Assembly (NCBI RefSeq): GCF_030287445.1
Contig: NZ_JASVWB010000004.1
Coordinates: forward strand, 992,001 to 1,056,000
From: Streptomyces sp. ALI-76-A
Lineage (GTDB): Bacteria > Actinomycetota > Actinomycetes > Streptomycetales > Streptomycetaceae
Length of the DNA: 64,000 nt
Direction: 5' to 3'
Shown here: piece after piece, positions 16,957 through 25,768 of the stretch
Numbering within the stretch: the first letter of the stretch is position 1
Layout: the number at the start of each line of letters is the position of its first letter
The notes under the pieces: model-generated
The model's database searches: none
What the model was told of the DNA's origin: nothing
Seen by the model: the letters and a program-made list of their open reading frames with translations, nothing else
Program-made: the position numbers and the translations under genes

Positions 16957-17490
16957 ATGTCTGAGAGAAGGAGATACGGAGCGCGTAGGCGTGCCGTTGT
17001 CGCGATCGCAGCGTCGGTAGGAATTACGGCCCTGGCTGCAACCTTTGTGCACAATGCCTCGGCATCCAGTTCCGCTCCGAAGTCCGCCCCGTCGGTGCAG
17101 GATGCCGCTGCCTCTGCTCCCCTCGGAGGCGACGGCCAGACGAACCTCGGAGGCGATGGCCAGACGAACTTCGGAGGCGACGGCCAGACGAAGCACCACG
17201 ACAGGAAGGACGACGACGGACGGATCCGTGTCAACGAGCGAACGTATTCAACAGAGCCGGGTGTGTGCACCGCTGTGATCAGTAGTCCCGCCACCAGCTT
17301 CAACGCCCGAAACGAGAGTGACAAGACCGTCGAATTCTTCAACGGGATTACCTGCGACGCCGGCGCTCCAATTGCGACTATTGGGCCCCGAGGCTCCATC
17401 AGCGCAATCCCCGGCACGATGGTCTTCGATGGGGCCGTGGTGCCGTACGCGCTTGTAGGCAGCTTCCGAGCGATCGACAAACACCACTGA
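16957..17490 (+). CDS. Secreted protein with GGDGQTN repeats (177 aa)
   Basis: Residues 1-37 form a signal peptide: a twin basic start (RRRYGARRR), hydrophobic core and an ASA-type cleavage region near NASASSS. Then come three tandem copies of a GGDGQT(N/K) repeat, a charged linker (HHDRKDDDG) and a compact domain with two Cys (GVCTAV, GITCDAG) that could form a disulfide. I do not recognise a family; its streptomycete signal and extracellular localisation are clear. Unusually for the region, it follows AT-richer DNA. Confidence 0.75.
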   Translation: MSERRRYGARRRAVVAIAASVGITALAATFVHNASASSSAPKSAPSVQDAAASAPLGGDGQTNLGGDGQTNFGGDGQTKHHDRKDDDGRIRVNERTYSTEPGVCTAVISSPATSFNARNESDKTVEFFNGITCDAGAPIATIGPRGSISAIPGTMVFDGAVVPYALVGSFRAIDKHH

Positions 17491-17594
17491 TCCCACGCGG
17501 ACCGAGGGCAGCGACAATCCTGCCTGTGGCACTGGGAGCCCGGCCCGCCGCAATTGGGCCGGGTCCGTGCCCATAGAGCTGTGATTCCGAGGTT

Positions 17595-17949
17595 CGTAGA
17601 TGATGCCGCGCCCTGTGCGGGTGGCCTCGCTGCGCGGGAGGGTGGTGTCGCGGACCGCGGTGACCGCCCGCTCGGTGACGGAGCGGACCTGTGCGTCGAG
17701 TAGGGACATGAGCGCCGACACCCATCGGGTTTGTGCGGAGAGTCGTTTCCGGACGACCAGGGCTGCGATGTCCGTCTTGCTGAGAATGCCGGCGCGCTCG
17801 GTTCGCTGCGCGACGTCATGGAAGACCTCGTCGTAGTGCGGTGAGACGCGGGCCAGGTAGCCGGCACGGGCGGGGATCAGGACGTCCCACACCCGGTTGC
17901 GGAGGGCAGCGGACTCCTCGCCGGCCGGCGTGTCCGTGGTCTTCTTCAT
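17595..17949 (-). pseudogene. Truncated hypothetical protein gene
   Basis: From ATG at 17949 the frame encodes a protein-like stretch of about 118 residues, with segments SAALRNRVWDVLIPARAGYL, KTDIAALVVRKRLSAQTRWV and LDAQVRSVTERAVTAVRDTT. After TRTGRGI near 17595 the similarity to real protein seems to stop and the frame runs on into low-quality sequence. It is probably the N-terminal remnant of a longer unrecognised streptomycete protein. The opposite strand over this region is not coding. Confidence 0.45.
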
Positions 17950-18212
17950 GTCCGCATCATGCCGGTGTGGCCGGCCTGCGGGTGGCGGCCGGTCATGTGG
18001 GATCAGGCGGGCCGGCCGGACGCGACGGGACCGTTGGTGGCGCCGGCGGCGGGGGAGGCCTGCCCCGCCCGCCGCGCGCCCGCGTCCCTCGGCACCGCCC
18101 GGGATGACTACCGTCTTCCCTTGGTTGCCTGTTCCTTGCTTGCACAACGCTTGAGGAGTGAGCGGGAACGCGGTGGCCACCCAGCGGGGGAGGGGTTGGG
18201 AAGCAGCCTCTC

Positions 18213-18248
18213 GGGCTCTTCGCCGGGCGTCGGCCCGGTGAAGAGCCC
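18213..18248. terminator. Long hairpin in the gap before the ANTAR gene
   Basis: A 16-bp stem (9 bp, one G-U pair, 6 bp) with a GTCG loop. It lies in a 400-bp stretch (17950-18346) with no other recognisable feature. Possible terminator for a leftward or lost upstream gene, or a regulatory hairpin about 100 bp ahead of the ANTAR gene. Confidence 0.5.
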
Positions 18249-18346
18249 TCCCCCTTGTGCTGCCTGTCACAGCGCTGTCAGGGTGCCTTGCTGTCGTGGT
18301 CGTGGGCAGGCGTACGGGGATGTGTTGCCCTTGTAGGGAGACCAGC

Positions 18347-18403
18347 ATGACGAGCTCCCGCGTGCCGCGGCCCTCGCCCGAGGCATCCGTGACGGTGCCG
18401 TGA
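18347..18403 (+). CDS. Short upstream ORF overlapping the ANTAR start (18 codons)
   Basis: ATG with a good site (GTAGGGAG) encodes MTSSRVPRPSPEASVTVP and stops at TGA 18401-18403, overlapping the GTG of the ANTAR gene as GTGA. It may be a translational-coupling leader. Alternatively it is the true N-terminus of the ANTAR protein, cut by a frameshift. Confidence 0.45.
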   Translation: MTSSRVPRPSPEASVTVP

Positions 18404-18696
18404 TCGCCCGCCTGGAGCGGGAGGTGGCGCAGCTGCGGCAGGCCCTCAGCTCGCATGCGATGGTGGACCAGGTCATCGGGGTCCTCGCCGCGGTCCACCG
18501 GCTGGCGCCGGCCGTCGGGTTCGAGGTGCTGCGCGAGGTCTCCCAGCACACCAGCACCAAGCTGCACACGGTGGCCGAGTCGGTGATCGCCTGGGCGCTG
18601 GGCCAGGAGCTGCCCGAGCGGGTGGGGCGGGAACTGGAGGCGGCCGTGCACCAGCGCACCCGCCGGCACGATGCCCCGGACGCCGAACCCGCGTAG
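18400..18696 (+). CDS. ANTAR-domain protein (98 aa)
   Basis: The ANTAR core is visible: a short coiled-coil start (LEREVAQLRQAL) then VDQVIGVLAAVHRLAPAVGFEVLREVSQHTSTKLHTVA, with the three-helix pattern. ANTAR domains bind paired hairpins in nascent RNA and act as antiterminators. The protein lacks a receiver or GAF domain, so any control must come from a partner. GTG start coupled to a short upstream ORF. Neighbours are a STAS antagonist and an RsbW-like kinase, suggesting one stress-signalling group. Confidence 0.75.
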   Translation: MIARLEREVAQLRQALSSHAMVDQVIGVLAAVHRLAPAVGFEVLREVSQHTSTKLHTVAESVIAWALGQELPERVGRELEAAVHQRTRRHDAPDAEPA

Positions 18697-18729
18697 AACA
18701 CCGCGCCCGGCGCGGCGCCAGTCAGCCGG

Positions 18730-19092
18730 TCAGCCGGTCAGGGCCTGTTCGACGGTGGGATGGCAGTCGATGACGTCGTCCAGGCCGACAAGCTCAAGGA
18801 CCCGCAGCACCGACGGCTGGGCGCCGGCGATACGCAGCCATCCCTGCGCGTTGCTCATGGCCTGGTGGGCGGTGATGAGGGCGTTGATGCCGCTGGAGTC
18901 CATGAAGGTCACGCCGCTGAGGTCGACCACGGTCCTGGGCGGCGTCGCGTCGTCGAAGGACAACAGCGCCTTGCTGAAGATGTCCGTGACGCCGTGGTCG
19001 ATCTCGCCGCTCAGGGTGAGGACCCGGATGCCGTCGACGGCGCGGTGGCCGACCAACAGGCCGGGCCGGGCTGCTCTGTGGGGGTCTGTCAC
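18730..19092 (-). CDS. Anti-sigma factor antagonist, STAS domain (120 aa)
   Basis: A single STAS domain with VLTLSGEIDHGVTDIF, TVVDLSGVTFMDSSGINALI and a C-terminal GLDDVIDCHPTVEQAL. The Ser of DSSG is the usual phosphorylation site used by RsbW-type kinases to control binding. GTG at 19092 chosen with GAGGAA upstream; the frame stays open further upstream but that sequence is not protein-like. The likely partner kinase is encoded divergently at 19266. Confidence 0.85.
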   Translation of the reverse strand: MTDPHRAARPGLLVGHRAVDGIRVLTLSGEIDHGVTDIFSKALLSFDDATPPRTVVDLSGVTFMDSSGINALITAHQAMSNAQGWLRIAGAQPSVLRVLELVGLDDVIDCHPTVEQALTG

Positions 19093-19265
19093 GGTTCCTC
19101 GCAGGTATTCGCTGTCAGGGGACACGGCCCCGGCACGACGTGCGTTGGCAGCCTGCCCTGATACTACGGTGAACACCCGTTCGGCCCGCTGCGTACCCGA
19201 GCCCACGGGGACATGTGAGGCAGAGGGAAGGGTACGCGCCAGCGGATGAGCGGGGAGATACAAGG

Positions 19266-19742
19266 ATGGACGCGGCGCAACCAGTCGCCGGCGGCGAGAG
19301 CAGTGTGATGCCTGGCGGTTCTCCGATCGAGGACACCGTCGCCCTGGACGGTGACGGGCACGTCATCGCCGAGGCACGCCACCGCGCGGCCGGCTTCCTC
19401 ACCCGCGTGCAGACCGAGCACGGCATCCCGGTATCGGCGCGGGCGGTGGACCTGACGCAGCTGGTGGTCAGCGAGCTGGTCACCAATGCCCGTAAGTACG
19501 CGCCCGGGCCGGTGCTGATGGAGCTGCGTATCGCCGGGGATCTGGTGGAGATCATGGTGTGGGACAGTGAACCGGTGCTGCCGGTGGCGCGGGCTGCTGA
19601 TGCGGGACGGGTCGGGCAGCACGGCCTGGAGATTGTCATGGCCGTCGCCCAGAGCTACGAGGTTCACCGCGAGCCGGTCGGCAAACGCATCACCGCCCGC
19701 ATCGCCCTGCCCGACGACATCACCGGACGCCGCCCCCAGTAG
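19266..19742 (+). CDS. RsbW-like ATP-binding protein / anti-sigma kinase (158 aa)
   Basis: HATPase_c fold of the anti-sigma factor type: N box SELVTNARKYAPGP, then VWDSEPVLP and GQHGLEIVMAVAQ (G boxes). Such proteins bind sigma factors and phosphorylate STAS antagonists; the gene for one lies divergently 173 bp away. The ATG at 19266 follows GGGGAGATACAAGG. No membrane segments. Confidence 0.85.
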   Translation: MDAAQPVAGGESSVMPGGSPIEDTVALDGDGHVIAEARHRAAGFLTRVQTEHGIPVSARAVDLTQLVVSELVTNARKYAPGPVLMELRIAGDLVEIMVWDSEPVLPVARAADAGRVGQHGLEIVMAVAQSYEVHREPVGKRITARIALPDDITGRRPQ

Positions 19743-19882
19743 CAGCCGCGTCCCGTACTCCTTCGTGTTCCAGCCGGTGGACCGGCCGGCCGCCAGTAGT
19801 TGGGCCAGGCTCTCCCGGGCGGCGTCAACGTCTGCCCCGCCGTCCCGCCTCGCCTCGCCATCCTTGGCCTACTTTTGACGCA

Positions 19883-20254
19883 ATGAGAGCGGATACCGGG
19901 CCCGGGGACTGCCAGGGTGGGATACGGCCGTTGTGCGCCGACGCCACCCATGCCGGGAGGTCCACCGCATGGATCACACAGCCCGCCTCGACTCTCACCG
20001 TCCGGCCCCCCCGCGCGGACTTGGCCCGGGCCCGCACCTGCACGCAATACCTTGGCTGGGGCACCGTGGTCACGCGCGAGGGCCGTCACAAGCTGTGCGC
20101 AGCCTGCCGGCACCCCACCGATGGTGCTGCTCCGACGGGAGCATCCCTGACGATCACTGCCGGTGAGCCTCTGGCGTTACCCACACTCGTGCACAGCCGG
20201 TGCGGGCCGGCGAAAGAGCCGGGCAGGCCTGCCGGCGAACAGCCGCGGCCCTGA
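19883..20254 (+). CDS. Possible hypothetical protein (123 aa)
   Basis: The frame has a moderately protein-like C-terminal half, with CTQYLGWGTVVTREGRHKL, CAACRHPTDG and four Cys overall, possibly a small metal-binding domain. The N-terminal part is less convincing. No family recognised. It could be a chance ORF in GC-rich DNA. Confidence 0.3.
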   Translation: MRADTGPGDCQGGIRPLCADATHAGRSTAWITQPASTLTVRPPRADLARARTCTQYLGWGTVVTREGRHKLCAACRHPTDGAAPTGASLTITAGEPLALPTLVHSRCGPAKEPGRPAGEQPRP

Positions 20255-20283
20255 GTGTCCGGACGCAGGAGAGGCAGGCAGTC

Positions 20284-20721
20284 TTGACGCGACCTGCCAC
20301 AGACCCCGGTCCCGGCGCCGGCGGCAGGGGGCAGTGGTCCTCCGTGCCGCACGGCCCTCACGACGAACCTGAAACCTCTGCGTCTGAGGGCGCTGCCGTA
20401 GCTCTCAGCACAGCAGCGGCGGGGCGACTGGACGAGGAGATCCGGCATCTACGGCGGGCTCTGGAGAACCGCCCGGTCATCGACATGGCGGGTGGTGCGC
20501 TGGCGGCGACGTACCACTGCTCGCCCGACGAAGCCTGGGAGATCCTCGTGCGGACCTCCCAGCACACCAACCTCAAAGTACGGCTGATCGCCCAGGCGCT
20601 GCTGGATGCCACCCGGGGCAGGGAACTGCCCGGTGCGGTGCGGGCTCAGGTGACGGCGGCCGTGGGCGCGGTCCGCAGCGGTCAGGGGCCGACCAGCCAT
20701 GTATCCAGCGCGGGCGGGTAG
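20284..20721 (+). CDS. Second ANTAR-domain protein (145 aa)
   Basis: The C-terminal two thirds hold an ANTAR module very like that at 18400: RLDEEIRHLRRALENRPVID, a GGALAATYHCSPDEAW helix pair and RTSQHTNLKVRLIAQAL. The N-terminal 45 residues look unstructured. A TTG start at 20284 is the most plausible; the frame is open further upstream. Likely RNA-binding antitermination regulator. Confidence 0.65.
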   Translation: MTRPATDPGPGAGGRGQWSSVPHGPHDEPETSASEGAAVALSTAAAGRLDEEIRHLRRALENRPVIDMAGGALAATYHCSPDEAWEILVRTSQHTNLKVRLIAQALLDATRGRELPGAVRAQVTAAVGAVRSGQGPTSHVSSAGG

Positions 20722-20923
20722 CGTCTCGAGTGGCTGGTGAGGATGCGGCGGTGTACCTGGGGAGGTCGACGCCGTCTCCTCAAGAGTGCAGCCGCGTGGG
20801 TGGTGCAGGGGGATCACCCGGCCAGTGCGGGGTTAAGCAGAAGCCTCGCCAGGTCTCCCGCCCCAGCGTGGGCGTCGCCCAGGGCCGGCCTGCCCCTGCG
20901 GTGCCAGCGGGCGGACCTTTCGA

Positions 20924-21127
20924 TTGCCGCGCCCACTCGCTCGGTTACTGGCCGCGACCGGCACGCCGCTACGGCGGCGACGTCATCTCCTTCTTGCCTT
21001 GCGCGACGCCACCGAGGTGCGGTCGCACTGCTACTTCGCCTGGGTCGAAGGCAGCCCCCCGGTGCACATGATCCGTTACTTCCTTCTCGGGCGCGGGGAC
21101 ACCGGCCCGGTCACTCAAGAGACTGGG
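20924..21127 (+). pseudogene. Possible coding remnant
   Basis: In this frame about 60 residues look protein-like (LLLALRDATEVRSHCYFAWV, HMIRYFLLGRGDTGPVTQE), then the frame enters the antisense of the TetR gene. No start codon with a good site is seen. I read it as the C-terminal fragment of an unidentified gene. The rest of 20722-21138 shows nothing recognisable. Confidence 0.3.
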
Positions 21128-21138
21128 AGCGTCGCCTG

Positions 21139-21735
21139 TCACGGCAGTTGGTTGAATGCCTGGTCGGCATCGGCTACAGCTTCGGGGTGGACGTCGTGGG
21201 CGGTGCGACCGTCGGCGATCTTCTGCCAGTTGGTCCGGGCGAGCACCCGTTGGACCGCGAGTACCTGGGCGGCTAGCAGGCGTGCCTGGACGCCTTCGCC
21301 GAGGGCATCCGCCAGCGCCTCTTCGTCCTCCATCTGATACCGCGTGAGCCGTCCTGCCAGGCTTGGTGTGGTGAACACCAGCCGATGGAACGCCACCACC
21401 TCGGGGTGATCGTTGAGGCCGGTGACGGGGTCGTACCGATCGAGGCCGGCCTGGAAGTGCCGGTGCAGCGCCGTCACCGGTTTGATGCCGGACTTACGGT
21501 CACGTACGACGCGTGCTGCCTCGCCCTGGTGGTCCGCAAACCGGTGCAGCACCAGGTCTTCCTTGGTGGGGAAGTACCGGAAGAGGGTCGGCTTGGAGAT
21601 CTCGGCTGCCGCGGCGATGTCGTTGACCGAGACGCGGTCGAAGCCGCGCTCCAGGAACAGCGAGACGGCCGCGTCTCCGATGGCGTCGCGCGTCCGCTCC
21701 TTCTTGCGGGCCCGCAGTCCCGTCAACTCGCTCAT
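21139..21735 (-). CDS. TetR-family transcriptional regulator (198 aa)
   Basis: N-terminal helix-turn-helix: RTRDAIGDAAVSLFLERGFD, VSVNDIAAAAEISKPTLFRY, FPTKEDLV, then an all-helical ligand-binding domain. Divergent from the NmrA-like gene at 21790 with only 54 bp between, so it very probably represses that gene and itself through repeats at 21745-21783. Confidence 0.9.
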   Translation of the reverse strand: MSELTGLRARKKERTRDAIGDAAVSLFLERGFDRVSVNDIAAAAEISKPTLFRYFPTKEDLVLHRFADHQGEAARVVRDRKSGIKPVTALHRHFQAGLDRYDPVTGLNDHPEVVAFHRLVFTTPSLAGRLTRYQMEDEEALADALGEGVQARLLAAQVLAVQRVLARTNWQKIADGRTAHDVHPEAVADADQAFNQLP

Positions 21736-21744
21736 CTGACCACC

Positions 21745-21783
21745 GTAACATTCATGACCAGGTTGCTTTTTTAACCAGGTAAC
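21745..21783. promoter_or_regulatory. Repeats in the TetR/NmrA divergent promoter
   Basis: ACCAGGT occurs twice (21757-21763, 21774-21780) and GTAAC twice (21745-21749, 21779-21783), on both sides of a T-rich stretch. Probable binding region of the divergent TetR regulator. Confidence 0.45.
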
Positions 21784-21789
21784 GTTTTC

Positions 21790-22677
21790 ATGGTCGGCAT
21801 GAGTCAGATAGACATTCCTCCCGTGCTCGTCACTGGGGCGACGGGCCGGGTCGGCCGCGCCGTCATCGACCAACTCCTCGACGCGGACGTGCCGGTCCGT
21901 GCCCTCACACGTCGCTCTGAGGCGGCGGCGACGCTGCCGGCGAACGTCGAGGTCTTCGCCGGTGACCTCACTGAGCCCGAGTCGCTCGACCCGGCGTTGA
22001 GCGGCGCCGGTGCCGTCTTCCTCGTGTGGACCGCCCCGCCTCAGACTGCCGCGGCAGTCGTCGAGCGGCTGGCAGCCCACGTGCGGCGGGTTGTCTTCCT
22101 CTCCTCCCCGCACCAGACGCCGCATCCCTTCTTCCAGCAGCCCAATCCCATGGCGGTGCTGCACGCCGACATCGAGCGGCTCATCGCGGCCACCGGACAC
22201 GAGTCGACGATCATCCGGCCGGGGATGTTCGCGTCGAACTCGCTGGCCTGGTGGGCGCCCGCGATCCGGGCCGGCGAAGTCGTCCGGTGGCCTTACAGCG
22301 CTGCCGAGTCGGCACCGGTCGACGACCGCGACATCGCAACCGTCGCGGCGCGGACGCTCTATCAGGGCGGATACGTCGGAGGCGACTATGTGCTTACGGG
22401 ACCCGAATCGCTGACCCAGGCCGCGCAGGTGGACGTCATTGGCGATGCCTTGGGGCGCCGGATCGCATTCGAGGAGATGACGCCGGACGAGTTCCGAAGG
22501 CTGTCGGAGGGCACGGCGCCCAGCTCGGCCGTCGACATGCTGCTCGCCGCGTGGAGTGCGGCGGTCGGACAGCCCGCGTACATCACCACTGCGGTGGCCG
22601 ACATTCTCGGGACCGCGCCGCGAACGTTTCGCCAGTGGGCCGTTGACCACGCCACCGCGTTCACGGGGGGTTCGTAA
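21790..22677 (+). CDS. NmrA-like NAD(P)-binding protein (295 aa)
   Basis: Atypical short-chain dehydrogenase of the NmrA/quinone oxidoreductase type: nucleotide-binding VLVTGATGRVGRAVIDQL at residues 12-29, VFAGDLTEPESL and RPGMFASN. These proteins sense or reduce with NAD(P)H; the exact substrate is unknown. The ATG at 21790 is used, with a second possible ATG nine bases on. Controlled by the adjacent TetR repressor. Confidence 0.85.
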   Translation: MVGMSQIDIPPVLVTGATGRVGRAVIDQLLDADVPVRALTRRSEAAATLPANVEVFAGDLTEPESLDPALSGAGAVFLVWTAPPQTAAAVVERLAAHVRRVVFLSSPHQTPHPFFQQPNPMAVLHADIERLIAATGHESTIIRPGMFASNSLAWWAPAIRAGEVVRWPYSAAESAPVDDRDIATVAARTLYQGGYVGGDYVLTGPESLTQAAQVDVIGDALGRRIAFEEMTPDEFRRLSEGTAPSSAVDMLLAAWSAAVGQPAYITTAVADILGTAPRTFRQWAVDHATAFTGGS

Positions 22678-22984
22678 CCTCGTCGACCGCGACCTGCGCC
22701 CCAGGCCGCAGCCCTCAGTCCGCCGTCGCCCGGCCCTCACCCCCGGTTCGTGCTGAGCGCGTGGGCCCGTGAGGCTTATGCGGCCCGAGGCATCGTGCGT
22801 ACCAGACGCGCGCCTTCGGTCCGAATGCGCGACATTGGCTGGCGCCTGCCGGTCCGACTGAAGAGTCCAGGGTCAGAACATCGCCTCTTCACCAGTAAGG
22901 CGCTCCCGGATGCCGCCGCAGCCGCCCGGACGACCTTGGAGTGTCATCGGACGCGAATGTCCTGACCTCTTGCACAATCCCCTC
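22678..22984. other. Gap without a recognisable gene
   Basis: About 300 bases between the NmrA-like gene and a small hypothetical gene. I see no protein-like frame and no strong hairpin. Confidence 0.4.
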
Positions 22985-23377
22985 ATGCAGCCGCTGCCGG
23001 TTCCCTGCCCCGCCCACCTCATCCCCAACGCCAGTGGCACCGGGGCTTTCCACAAGGCATACAGGCAAGCCATGGCACAAAGCGCCGTGTTCGTCGCCAT
23101 CGAGTCCGAGGGTCCACGGTGGACCGTGAAGGCGGACACGCTCACAGCCGGCTCCGGACACCTTGTCGACGACGCCGTGAACGGCGCTGTCCGGGCCGCG
23201 ATCGACCGCTTGGTCCACAACCACGAGGTCGGTGCGGACGCCTACACAGGACCGATCTACTTCATGATGCACGGTGTGTCGAGCGAGGAGCGGGCCCGTG
23301 AACTCGCGGCCGCACTCCACGCCGCCCTGCATGGAGACCTGGGACCTCTACACCACGCCGTTCCTCCCACGTCCTGA
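22985..23377 (+). CDS. Hypothetical protein (130 aa)
   Basis: Protein-like composition: IESEGPRWTVKADTL, DDAVNGAVRAAIDRLVHNHE, GPIYFMMHGVSSEERARELA. It looks like a small alpha/beta cytoplasmic protein without signal or membrane segment. Family not recognised. ATG 22985 follows CTCATG context without a strong ribosome binding site, so the start is uncertain. Confidence 0.5.
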   Translation: MQPLPVPCPAHLIPNASGTGAFHKAYRQAMAQSAVFVAIESEGPRWTVKADTLTAGSGHLVDDAVNGAVRAAIDRLVHNHEVGADAYTGPIYFMMHGVSSEERARELAAALHAALHGDLGPLHHAVPPTS

Positions 23378-23789
23378 TGTGAACGCCCCAGACTGCGAGC
23401 ACAAACCGCCGAGCTGGGGGGAGAGAGACCACCACTCAGCGGCTGATTCTGCAACCAGCCGAGTGCCTGGCCTGCCGACGAACATCGTGTCCGGCAGCCC
23501 TGACGGGCTGACGCGCGACACAGTGACATCCATACCCATCGACCGCACCACACCCCAGCCCTCCCTGCCTCGCGAGACGACGAGCTGACGTGCTTTTCGC
23601 GATGCTCCTCGATGGCACCTTCTACGACCCCCAACCCGCCCCACGGGTTGACGAAACCCATAGGGGCACCCCTCGCTGCAGCCCAAACCGCATGACGCAA
23701 TTGCCGAAGCCGTACCACCCTGGAGCAGCACCGCTGAAGAAACTCAGACACCCGATCGACTCTCGGGTTGTCTACGTACACTGACAGGC
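23378..23789. other. Gap without a recognisable gene
   Basis: Roughly 410 bases; short open frames on both strands have shadow-like composition. It must contain the promoter of the VOC gene at 23790. Confidence 0.4.
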
Positions 23790-24173
23790 ATGGCATGCCG
23801 CATCAGTGAGCTGGTCATCGACTGCGCCGACCCCGAACGGCTCGCCGCATTCTGGAGCGAGGTCCTCGGCTACGTCGAACTCGGCCGGGAAGACGACGGA
23901 AGCATCGAGATCGGGCCGCCCGACGCCGGCTTCGGTGGCCCGCAGCCCACCCTCATCCTCAGCCCCAGCAGCGACCCGCGGACCGGGAAGCTCCGACTGC
24001 ACATCGACGTCAACCCCACCGACCGCGACCAGGTCGCTGAGCTGGAGCGGCTGCTCGCTCTCGGCGCAAGGCCCGTCGACATCGGCCAAACCGGCACCGA
24101 AAACTGGCATGTCCTGGCCGACCCGGAAGGCAACGAATTCTGCCTCCTGCGCACCCGGCTCCAGTCCCTCTGA
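23790..24173 (+). CDS. VOC-family glyoxalase-like protein (127 aa)
   Basis: Glyoxalase/dioxygenase-fold domain: ISELVIDCADPERLAAFWSE at the start and WHVLADPEGNEFCLL at the end, the classic framing of streptomycete VOC proteins. Likely a small-molecule binding or resistance protein, substrate unknown. Not related in detail to the phenazine cluster VOC protein at 10645. Confidence 0.85.
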   Translation: MACRISELVIDCADPERLAAFWSEVLGYVELGREDDGSIEIGPPDAGFGGPQPTLILSPSSDPRTGKLRLHIDVNPTDRDQVAELERLLALGARPVDIGQTGTENWHVLADPEGNEFCLLRTRLQSL

Positions 24174-24303
24174 CCACGTGCGTCCTGGCGTCAAGCCACT
24201 CGGCCGTTCGAGTGACGCCGGGGGTTTGCTCGTCTGGACCTCAGCCCGCGAGGCCCTCGCACGTGCAATTCACACCGCACAGCTCCGTCCAGGCCGCACG
24301 ACG

Positions 24304-24346
24304 CTGAGCGCTTCAGTTGGCGATCCCCGCCAGGTGAAGCGCTCAG
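24304..24346. terminator. Hairpin downstream of the VOC gene
   Basis: Outer arms of 12 bp pair perfectly (24304-24315 with 24335-24346) and a further 5 bp pair inside (24318-24322 with 24328-24332). Placed 130 bp after the VOC stop codon. Confidence 0.55.
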
Positions 24347-25216
24347 TCACACGTCCGAAGCGGACGACGTCGAGCGCCACCCCTGCCCACGCTGTAACAC
24401 TCAGCCCGGTTCACCCTGCCGCTCGCGTTCCGGCGCGGTCGCCGGGACTTACCACACCGGCCGATTCGCGAAGGTGTCCCGGCTCGCGAAACTCCTGAGC
24501 GTGCCCACTCCCGCCGACCGCGGCCCCTGACAGCAGTGGCCCGGCGCCCCGGCACCCGCGCCGCCCACTCCCGCTCACCTTGTTGGCCGGACCTGCTCTT
24601 GTTCCTCACCCCGCGAGCCGGCTGTTGTCGGTGAAGCGGGTCCGCCCGGCCTCCCAGCGGTCGTGACCATGATCGGTCGATGGGGGAGCGGACCACCCTG
24701 AGAGCAGACTCGGCGGACTCGTCGGCGACGTCACGCCAGGCACGAAGCCGTGATCGAACACGTTCGAGGTTGAAAACGCCTGGTCAGCGTAGGCGACGGC
24801 ATGAAAAACGACTACTGACGTGGGGTGTTGGAAGCGCCGCGCTGCTCGCCGAACTTGCCCACCTGGTCCCAGCCGCCCGCGCCGACCAGTTGGCGTTCGC
24901 GGCCGGCCCGACTCGCCGCCGCCGACCCCAAGGCCACTGCCGACCTCGCCGCACCCGCGCCACCGAGCAGGCCGACGCTGAGGGCAGCCCGGCGTGAACG
25001 AGCGCCAGGAGCACGAGGCCGTCGTCGCGGTCGGGGCACCACGGGACCGCCCTGGCGCGGGAAGCCGGATGCGGGTGGGGGAGCAGCGCGGATTCGGCCA
25101 CTTCTGATCATTGCCCAGCTCACTGCGGACGCAGGCCGGTACGGTCGATCGGTTTGCGGCTGGTGCGGGCCGTTGCCGGAAAGCGTTCCGGCAACACGTC
25201 GTCACAGGGGGTACGA
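24347..25216. other. Long gap without a recognisable gene
   Basis: About 870 bases. Frames on both strands are open because of GC content but read as low-complexity Arg/Pro/Gly sequence. A leftward frame around 24700-24830 has a slightly protein-like run but no family or start that I can support. Confidence 0.4.
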
Positions 25217-25768
25217 GTGGGCGAGATCGATCACGAGATAACCGGGAAGGTCGCCGACCTCCAAGAGGACATCAGCTCGGTCCTCCAGGAGGTACAGGGC
25301 CTGCCTGAAGACCATCCGCGCTATGAGGCGCTCTTTGCGCAGTTGGTCAACGCCGGATCGGCGCTGCTGGAGTACGAAGCCCAGGCCCCGGCGAAACAGG
25401 AAGATCCGCACCGGCAGGTCAGCAAGACCATCCTCACCTGGTCAGCGCTGGTCCACGTGCTTGAGGGCCTGCTGATCGCGCTGACGCCGCTGATGGGATG
25501 GATCGGCTGGGGCTGGGTCGCTCTCGGCGTCTTCCAACTGCTGTTCGGTCTCCTGGCCACCGGGATGGACGCCCCGGTCCAGGGGCACCGGAAGCTGCGC
25601 ATCGCGGCGGGCGTCCTGGCGGCGGTCACCGTGCTGGTGCCCCTGCTCGTCTTCGACGTGCTGTCTGGATGGTTCTGGATCGCCGCGGTCGCCGGCTGGA
25701 CCGGCAGCTTCGTCCTGGTGACCGACGCCGACGCCGCACACACGCGGGAAAGGAAGGAGGCGGCGTGA
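25217..25768 (+). CDS. Integral membrane protein with coiled-coil N-terminus (183 aa)
   Basis: The first 50 residues are helical and acidic (EITGKVADLQEDISSVLQEV). Then come three or four hydrophobic segments (ILTWSALVHVLEGLLIALTP, WVALGVFQLLFGLLATGM, AAGVLAAVTVLVPLLVF, GWFWIAAVAGWTGSFVLV). Family unknown. GTG at 25217 with AGGGGG upstream. Its stop overlaps the start of the next gene (GTGA). Confidence 0.75.
   Translation: MGEIDHEITGKVADLQEDISSVLQEVQGLPEDHPRYEALFAQLVNAGSALLEYEAQAPAKQEDPHRQVSKTILTWSALVHVLEGLLIALTPLMGWIGWGWVALGVFQLLFGLLATGMDAPVQGHRKLRIAAGVLAAVTVLVPLLVFDVLSGWFWIAAVAGWTGSFVLVTDADAAHTRERKEAA

Noticed and set aside
17248..18669. A 473-codon leftward ORF as one gene
   Set aside because: Only 17595-17949 is protein-like; the rest is antisense to the secreted and ANTAR genes.
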